This document shows, piece by piece, positions 58,690 through 64,000 of a stretch of 64,000 bases of DNA. Numbering within the stretch: the stretch's first letter is position 1; every line of letters starts with the position of its first letter. The stretch comes from Branchiostoma belcheri (Eukaryota > Chordata > Leptocardii > Amphioxiformes > Branchiostomatidae), in assembly GCF_001625305.1 (NCBI RefSeq), contig NW_017804487.1:1523234-1587233 (forward strand), given 5' to 3'. Made by a program: the position numbers and the translations under genes. The notes below the pieces were generated by a model. That model was not told the DNA's origin and made no database searches. It was given only the letters and a program-made list of their open reading frames with translations.

Positions 58690-59913
58690 AAAAAATACTA
58701 ACCTTGGTATGCGAAGGTTGAAAAATCTGAATCATATGTGCTGCATGATCAATTATGAGATAATATCTAAAAATGCTTCTAACTTTTCAAGCACCAAGGC
58801 CAGAGCCTAGGTAGTAATCTAATCATCAAAACATACTCTACTTCAGCAAATTGGATATAAAATGATATTTGCAAAATACCTATCTGCAGTGCAACATGCA
58901 GCTGAAAAACGATTTATTAGTCACTACTCAAGAGTATTAGTTGACGTACACCTACTCTTTATCACTTTATGTACTCCCATGTAATCTTATTATCAGAAAT
59001 ATGCTCTTGAATATTTCATTAACTACTTTGGTATGCCATTAATATAGTGGATTTATGGTAAAAGTCAAACCCAAGTATATGCAGTGAAAATGGATTTCCT
59101 AGATAAATTTGACATTCAATATCATTCATAATGCAAGATGCTTACTTTTCGACCATGCATTGCATTCTCTACATTCTTGAGTGGATTACGACAGGTTACC
59201 TTTCGTTGCAATGGTCCTACACGACCAGTTAAGTCTATCAATCTTTCTATCAATCAAAAGACGAGAACGCATAGCCACGATAATCTTCGCAATCCATTTA
59301 TTATGATATCTTCTTAAGCAGACCAGGTACTATAAGCGTCGTCGGTATGAACGATACGTTTCACAGAGCCCCTTTACTTTTAATGTGTGAAGCGCACAAA
59401 CCTACACGTAACGCAGTTACCTTCGTCGGTATTATCCTTTCAGTTCAGATCTTATTATCCTATAGATACATTTCAAAGTGCTTGTTTACTTTTTACGTAT
59501 CAACCGCACAAACATACAATACAAGTAACATTGAATACAGGTAATACTGTTGATCACACGGCACTTGACTTGTAACAGGTTCACACCATCTACAGTTACA
59601 GATTGTTGATATTTTCAATTTGCCTGCCTCTAATATACTTGTGCCAATATTATCTTTCCTTTTATGCTTACGAGCAACCTTCACCACACCAAATTGATAC
59701 ATGTAATGACCATAATGTCTACATTGTGCCTCTATTAGTTTTTAATAAGATAGTATATCACATTAACGTGCATGTGTACTTTAGGTTCAATTTTACATAG
59801 CTTCTAGATAGTGCCTAGCAGTCGTTCCTAATTAACCTTTTGTTCATAATACATATTTGCAATTTGTTAGCTACTAGTCATAATCGCAGGTGGTTCCATG
59901 TTGCACTTGTCTT
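58690..59913. other. 3' flank of the DEG/ENaC gene, nothing recognised
   Basis: AT-rich, many short incidental ORFs, no family motif. It probably includes the channel gene's 3' UTR. Confidence 0.4.
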
Positions 59914-61069
59914 TCATTGTTTGGTACAAGCAACCTTGACTACATCAACAACTAAATTGATGAATTCAAAGACCGTGATAACAGATAGACCTACATACAG
60001 CCCTAACAGTCCACCGAGGCCACTGAGCAACGTTTCCTCCGTATAAGTTGGATTTTCAGTGATCAGTTCGTAGCTCAAGTCACGGAAGTACACGTGAATT
60101 CTCGTGAGATTTTGGCGCAGTTCATCTGGGTTGACCGGCAGATTCCGAGCCTGGCTTCTGGTGTGGATGTTCTCCAACACGTACCAGACGTAATTGTCGG
60201 ACGGCCATAAGGATGATGACAGCCAAAGCGCGTAGGAATCCTCGTGACAGGACTGACGACATTTGCACGACAGGTTGCCGTCCTCGTGACGTGTTCGGAC
60301 GTCTTGACGGCAACATTCTTGTGTCTTGTTCAGCACACTACACAAGGTGCTATTGATGACTATCAGCTCGTCGGAACATCCACACTCGCGCAGTAAGGCT
60401 GCCTGCAGACATGAATGTTGACATGTCTCGTACGTGTATCTCCCACCGTACAGTGCATCTCTTTTCTGACGTGAAGTGCAGTCTCCGTAAGGATGCGGCT
60501 GACGTTTGACAGAACTGCGTTTCAAACCGATGAAAGTGCTCTCTTCAGGTTTGGTATTGATGGCATTGCCTTCAGGAAACGGCGTTGACCCTACACTATG
60601 GATGGTGACCTTTGCCCCTGGATCCTGACCAAAGAGTCCCACGTATTCCTTCATTTCGATCGACAGCGTCAGTTTTAAACCGTACTCCGCTCCCACCTTG
60701 GTGGTGTTTCGAACTACGCCGTCGTCACCATGGTTGAAGGTAAAACAGTTGCCATATTTGGCGTTTTGCGTGACTTTGAAATCGTCCAATGAGCAACGTT
60801 CTTTGTCAAAGGTGCATTGAAGAATAAGGTCTCCTTTTGGTGACCCATCTCGGCAATCTCCTCTCTCGTAGCCATTGAAAAGTCCGTGATGTCGGTGTAG
60901 TCATCTGTGTTGGAGCTGAGAAGGAAACCAGCCCAGTCGTTGTCTCCGTCAACAGTGTTCAAGTCTACACAGCCGACTTCACACCGTTCGACATGGCAGT
61001 ATTCCCAGTCCCGCTCTCCTGTGAAGCACCACGGCGCTTTAGACGGATGATCCGGTATGTTACGGTGTT
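59914..61069 (-). CDS. Kringle-DEG/ENaC channel, 3' exon (5' part missing, one frameshift)
   Basis: Amiloride-type/acid-sensing sodium channel subunit. The exon starts after acceptor ATATTTCAG (61071-61070) with the C-terminal half of a kringle (PSKAPWCFTGERDWEYCHVE, then RCEVGC), followed by DITDFSMATREEIAEMGHQ. Near 60836 the frame slips by one and continues GDLILQCTFDKERCSLDDF, then YGNCFTFNHG, the cysteine-rich extracellular region (CQHSC, CGCSDE, CKCRQSC) and TM2 with pore motif (SGLGGLLGLYVGLSVITVFE), stop TGA 59914-59916. N-terminus, TM1, the FPAVTIC region and the first kringle half are not visible; upstream lies a satellite and a LINE. Order implies a kringle placed in the extracellular loop after TM1. 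The slip may be an assembly error, since both frames are well preserved. Confidence 0.85.
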
Positions 61070-61279
61070 CTGAAATATATGGTCCGGCTGAAATAATCGG
61101 TCCGGGTACCATATATGGAGCGTGGGAACAGGAAGTGGGCGTGGCTCAAAAAGTACGAAGGCCCACAGGATCAAAAGCTTATCACTACACGCTGCGACAC
61201 GTTATTTTTATACAACACACGATTAGCTTGACTTTTACTAACTTCAAGAGGGAAGATTAGTATTACAGTTTCTGATCTG

Positions 61280-62345
61280 TCTTATATTAAACTTGTTCTT
61301 TCCTTGATCTGTAAATTTTTCAGAACGCCTATAATATCTTTTGAAACTGCTTGTTCTACTATATCATGGTCGAGGTAAACATGTCTCGTGCAATCAACGT
61401 CTTTGTTCTTGACATTGACCCCTAATCTCTTGGATACTAGGGGCGGACCGTTTATTTCAGCCGGACCAATTATTTCAGAACGCCTGAAATAAACGGTCCG
61501 CCCTCCTGAAAATCGCAATGTTGGTCTATAATATCTTTTGAAACTGCTTGTTCTACTATATCATGGTCGAGGTAAACATGTTTCGCACAATCAACGTCTT
61601 TGTTCTTGACATTGAGCCCTAATCTCTTAGATACTAGGGGGGGACCGATTATTTCAGCCGGACCAATTATTTCAGAACGCCTGAAATAAACGGTCCGCCC
61701 TCCTGAAAATCGCAATATTGCCCTATAATATCTTATGAATTTTTTTTTCTACTATATCATGGCCGAGGTAAACATGTCGTACAATCAACGTCTTTGTTCT
61801 TGACACTGACCCCTAATCTCTTGAATACTAGGGGCGGACCGTTTATTTCAGCCGGACCAATTATTTCAGAACGCCTGAAATAAACGGTCCGCCCTCCTGA
61901 AAATCGCAATGTTGGTCTATAATATCTTTTGAAACGGCTTGTTCTACTATATCATGGTCGAGGTAAACATGTCTCGTGTAATCAACGTCTTTGTTCTTGA
62001 CATTGACCCCTAATCTCTTAGATACTAGGGGCGGACCGTTTATTTCAGCCGGACCAATTATTTCAGAACGCCTGAAATAAACGGTCCGCCCTCCTGAAAA
62101 TCGCAATGTTGCCCTATAATATCTTATGAAACTGTTTTTTCTACTATATCATGGTCGAGGTAAACATGTCTCGTGCAATCAACGTCTTTGTTCTTGACAT
62201 TGACCCCTAATCTCTTGAATACTAGGGGCGGACCGTTTATTTCAGCCGGACCAATTATTTCAGAACGCCTGAAATAAACGGTCCGCCCTCCTGAAAATCG
62301 CAATGTTGGCCTATAATATCTTTTGAAACTGCTTGTTCTACTATA
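61280..62345. repeat. About 195-bp satellite (five to six units)
   Basis: Units repeat at about 61473, 61673, 61867, 62063 and 62261, keyed on CAGAACGCCTGAAATAAACG. Each has a palindromic part (GGACCGTTTATTTCAG / CTGAAATAAACGGTCC) and a segment (TCATGGTCGAGGTAAACATG, TCTCGTGCAATCAACGTC) that is also the first recognisable sequence of the LINE at 62335. Open frames of 78-81 codons on the minus strand are by-products. Confidence 0.85.
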
Positions 62346-64000
62346 TCATGGTCGAGGTAAACATGTCTCGTGCTGCTAATAACCGTCGGACTGCTACTTG
62401 CATTGATCTTGTCTTCACAAACTGTAAGGACAGATGTACTCCAGCTAGATCTGTTCCTGTTGGTTTTTCAGATCACAACATAGTCTACATCTCGAGAAAA
62501 ACCAAGGTTCCCAAAGCACAGGCAAGGGTAGTACACAAGAGGTCCTTTCGGAGGTTCTGCCCTGAGGACTTTCTGAAAGACATCGAGTTGGCACCATGGC
62601 ATCTTGTACAGGATGAACAAGATGTAGATGAAGCACTTCATCTCTTCACTGTCATGTTCAACGAGATTGCAGACCAGCACGCCCCCATGAAAAAACAACA
62701 ACAGAAGTCGAATCCAGTGGCTTGGCTGGACGAGGAGCTCAGGGAACTGATGCGTCTTCGGGACGAGGCCAGGAGGGAATCCGTCATCTCGGGTCTACAG
62801 TCAGACATCCAGGTCTACAAGAAACTCCGAAACGCAGTTGTGAAGCTTAACAGGAAAAAGAAGGCAACATACTACAAAGAAAAGTTAGAGGAAAACAAAA
62901 ACGAACCCAAAGCAATGTGGAAAACTCTAAACGGTATTCTCGGAAAGGGATCAAAACGTGCAGTCGGTGTGGTTGAACAAGGGGGAACTTACCTTACAAA
63001 ACCCAAGGACATTGCAGAACATTTCAATGCCTTCTTTCTCCACAAAGTCAACACCTTGCGACAAGGAATGGAACAACAACCCGACAACACCGTGCTTCAC
63101 CTGATCGAAGAGAACATCATGGCGGGCAAGGACTGCAACTTTGAATTCAGACAAGTGGACAGAGAGGAAGTGTACCAACTCCTACTGGCCTTGCCAGAAG
63201 GAAAAGCAGCTGGACTGGATAATATGGACAATAAGCTACTGAGAATTGCAGCAGAGCATGTTTCTACTCCCCTCTGTTACATTATTAATCTATCATTTGT
63301 AACCTCAGTTTATCCAAGTGAATGGAAGAAGGCTAAAGTGGTACCTATTCCTAAGTCCATAAGTCGTCTACAGAACCCTTCTGCGGTGCCAACAGCAGAC
63401 CCATTAGCCTTCTTCCTGCCACTAGTAAGATAATGGAACGTATTGTTTGTAAACAAGTGTCAGATTATTTCTCGAAGAATTCACTTATGTCTGAGCATCA
63501 GCATGCATACAGGAAAACCATTCAACCTGTACTGCACTGCTGCACATGGTAGATGATTGGTACCACAGTATAGATCAGGGGAAACTGGTAGGCGCCATTT
63601 TCCTAGATTTTTCAGCAGCTTTCGACCTTGTTGATCACAACTGTCTACTTTTGAAATTAGCGTGTTATGGTTTTGATGAATCTACCACCAAATGGATGGC
63701 AAGTTACCTGACGGGAAGAGAACAATGTGTTCACATCAATGGAACAAACTCTTCCTTTAAGGAACTGCCTTGCGGTGTGCCACAGGGGAGCTGTTTAGGG
63801 CCCCTTCTTTTTACCATTTATACTAATGATCTACCACTTGCCATCGCTCAGGCCACAGCGGATATGTACGCTGATGACACATCAGCCTACATATGCGCTC
63901 CTTCTATTGAAACTATCTCACGTAATCTACAGACAGAGGTAAACAACATCTGTAACTGGGTAAGAGTGAACCAGCTTTTCTTGAACACTTCAAAAACAAA
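62333..64000 (+). mobile_element. LINE ORF2, endonuclease end to RT (runs off window)
   Basis: A 366-codon frame (62333-63433) covers the end of the AP-endonuclease (TATCIDLVFTN, SDHNIVY), a linker (WLDEELRELMRLRDEARRES) and the RT start (EGKAAGLDNMDNKLLR, SEWKKAKVVPIPKS). After a slip near 63395 it continues RPISLLPATSKIMERIV, another slip near 63530, then VGAIFLDFSAAFDLVDHN, LPCGVPQGSCLGPLLF and catalytic MYADDTSAY (about 63865). The CR1/L2/Jockey group is likely. 5'-truncated and frameshifted, so inactive as read; YADD is intact. Confidence 0.9.

Noticed and set aside
61282..62106. Repeated 78-81-codon minus ORFs beginning MRFSGGRTVYFRRS
   Set aside because: Same satellite unit read repeatedly; no family motif and no splice context.

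Overview
The window is animal DNA: spliced genes with GT-AG introns, a nuclear tRNA, and dense non-LTR retrotransposons, MITEs and microsatellites. Several things point to a cephalochordate (Branchiostoma). These are long C2H2 arrays of the alternating MCGECGYRT / KCDQCDYSA type, Ig receptors with tyrosine-motif tails, a kringle fused to a DEG/ENaC channel, and a kringle/lectin/Ig-rich setting. This assignment is inference from gene content, not from a search.

Layout. 1.37-13.75 kb (minus): a complete 14-exon angiotensin-converting enzyme gene (662 aa; every exon phase closes), with a tRNA-Pro(AGG) on the opposite strand in intron 1 and introns full of MITEs, LINE 3' ends and a 50-bp minisatellite. 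15.3-17.1 kb: a Helentron/HINE-like element in reverse. 17.4-23.5 kb (minus): a tandemly duplicated zinc-finger locus with two finger genes (both frame-damaged) and an orphan third upstream block. 23.7-24.5 kb: a Gag/protease fragment with a SCAN-like segment. 26.0-30.4 kb (plus): a two-Ig receptor with a tyrosine-motif tail plus an orphan copy of its tail exon. 31.2-52.1 kb (plus): a complete 15-exon adhesion GPCR (831 aa; signal peptide, Ig V, hormone-receptor motif, GAIN/GPS, 7TM). Its introns hold HINE-like elements, an orphan DMGDH exon and a 20-N assembly gap. 52.2-53.6 kb: a decayed LINE. 56.5 kb: a C-type-lectin pseudo-exon. 57-58.2 kb: a foldback element. 59.9-61.1 kb (minus): the 3' part of a kringle-DEG/ENaC gene. 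61.3-62.3 kb: a ~195-bp satellite. 62.3-64 kb: a LINE (endonuclease end plus RT) running off the window.

The genes do not form a pathway. The recurring theme is repeats touching gene-processing signals: a MITE exactly at an ACE splice donor, a dispersed repeat across another ACE donor, a MITE carrying the first AATAAA after the ACE stop, and two arrays that iterate sequence found at 3' splice sites (46.4-46.7 kb and 61.1-62.3 kb). Exon coordinates were read by eye from splice consensus, reading phase and protein-family motifs; no database search was run.
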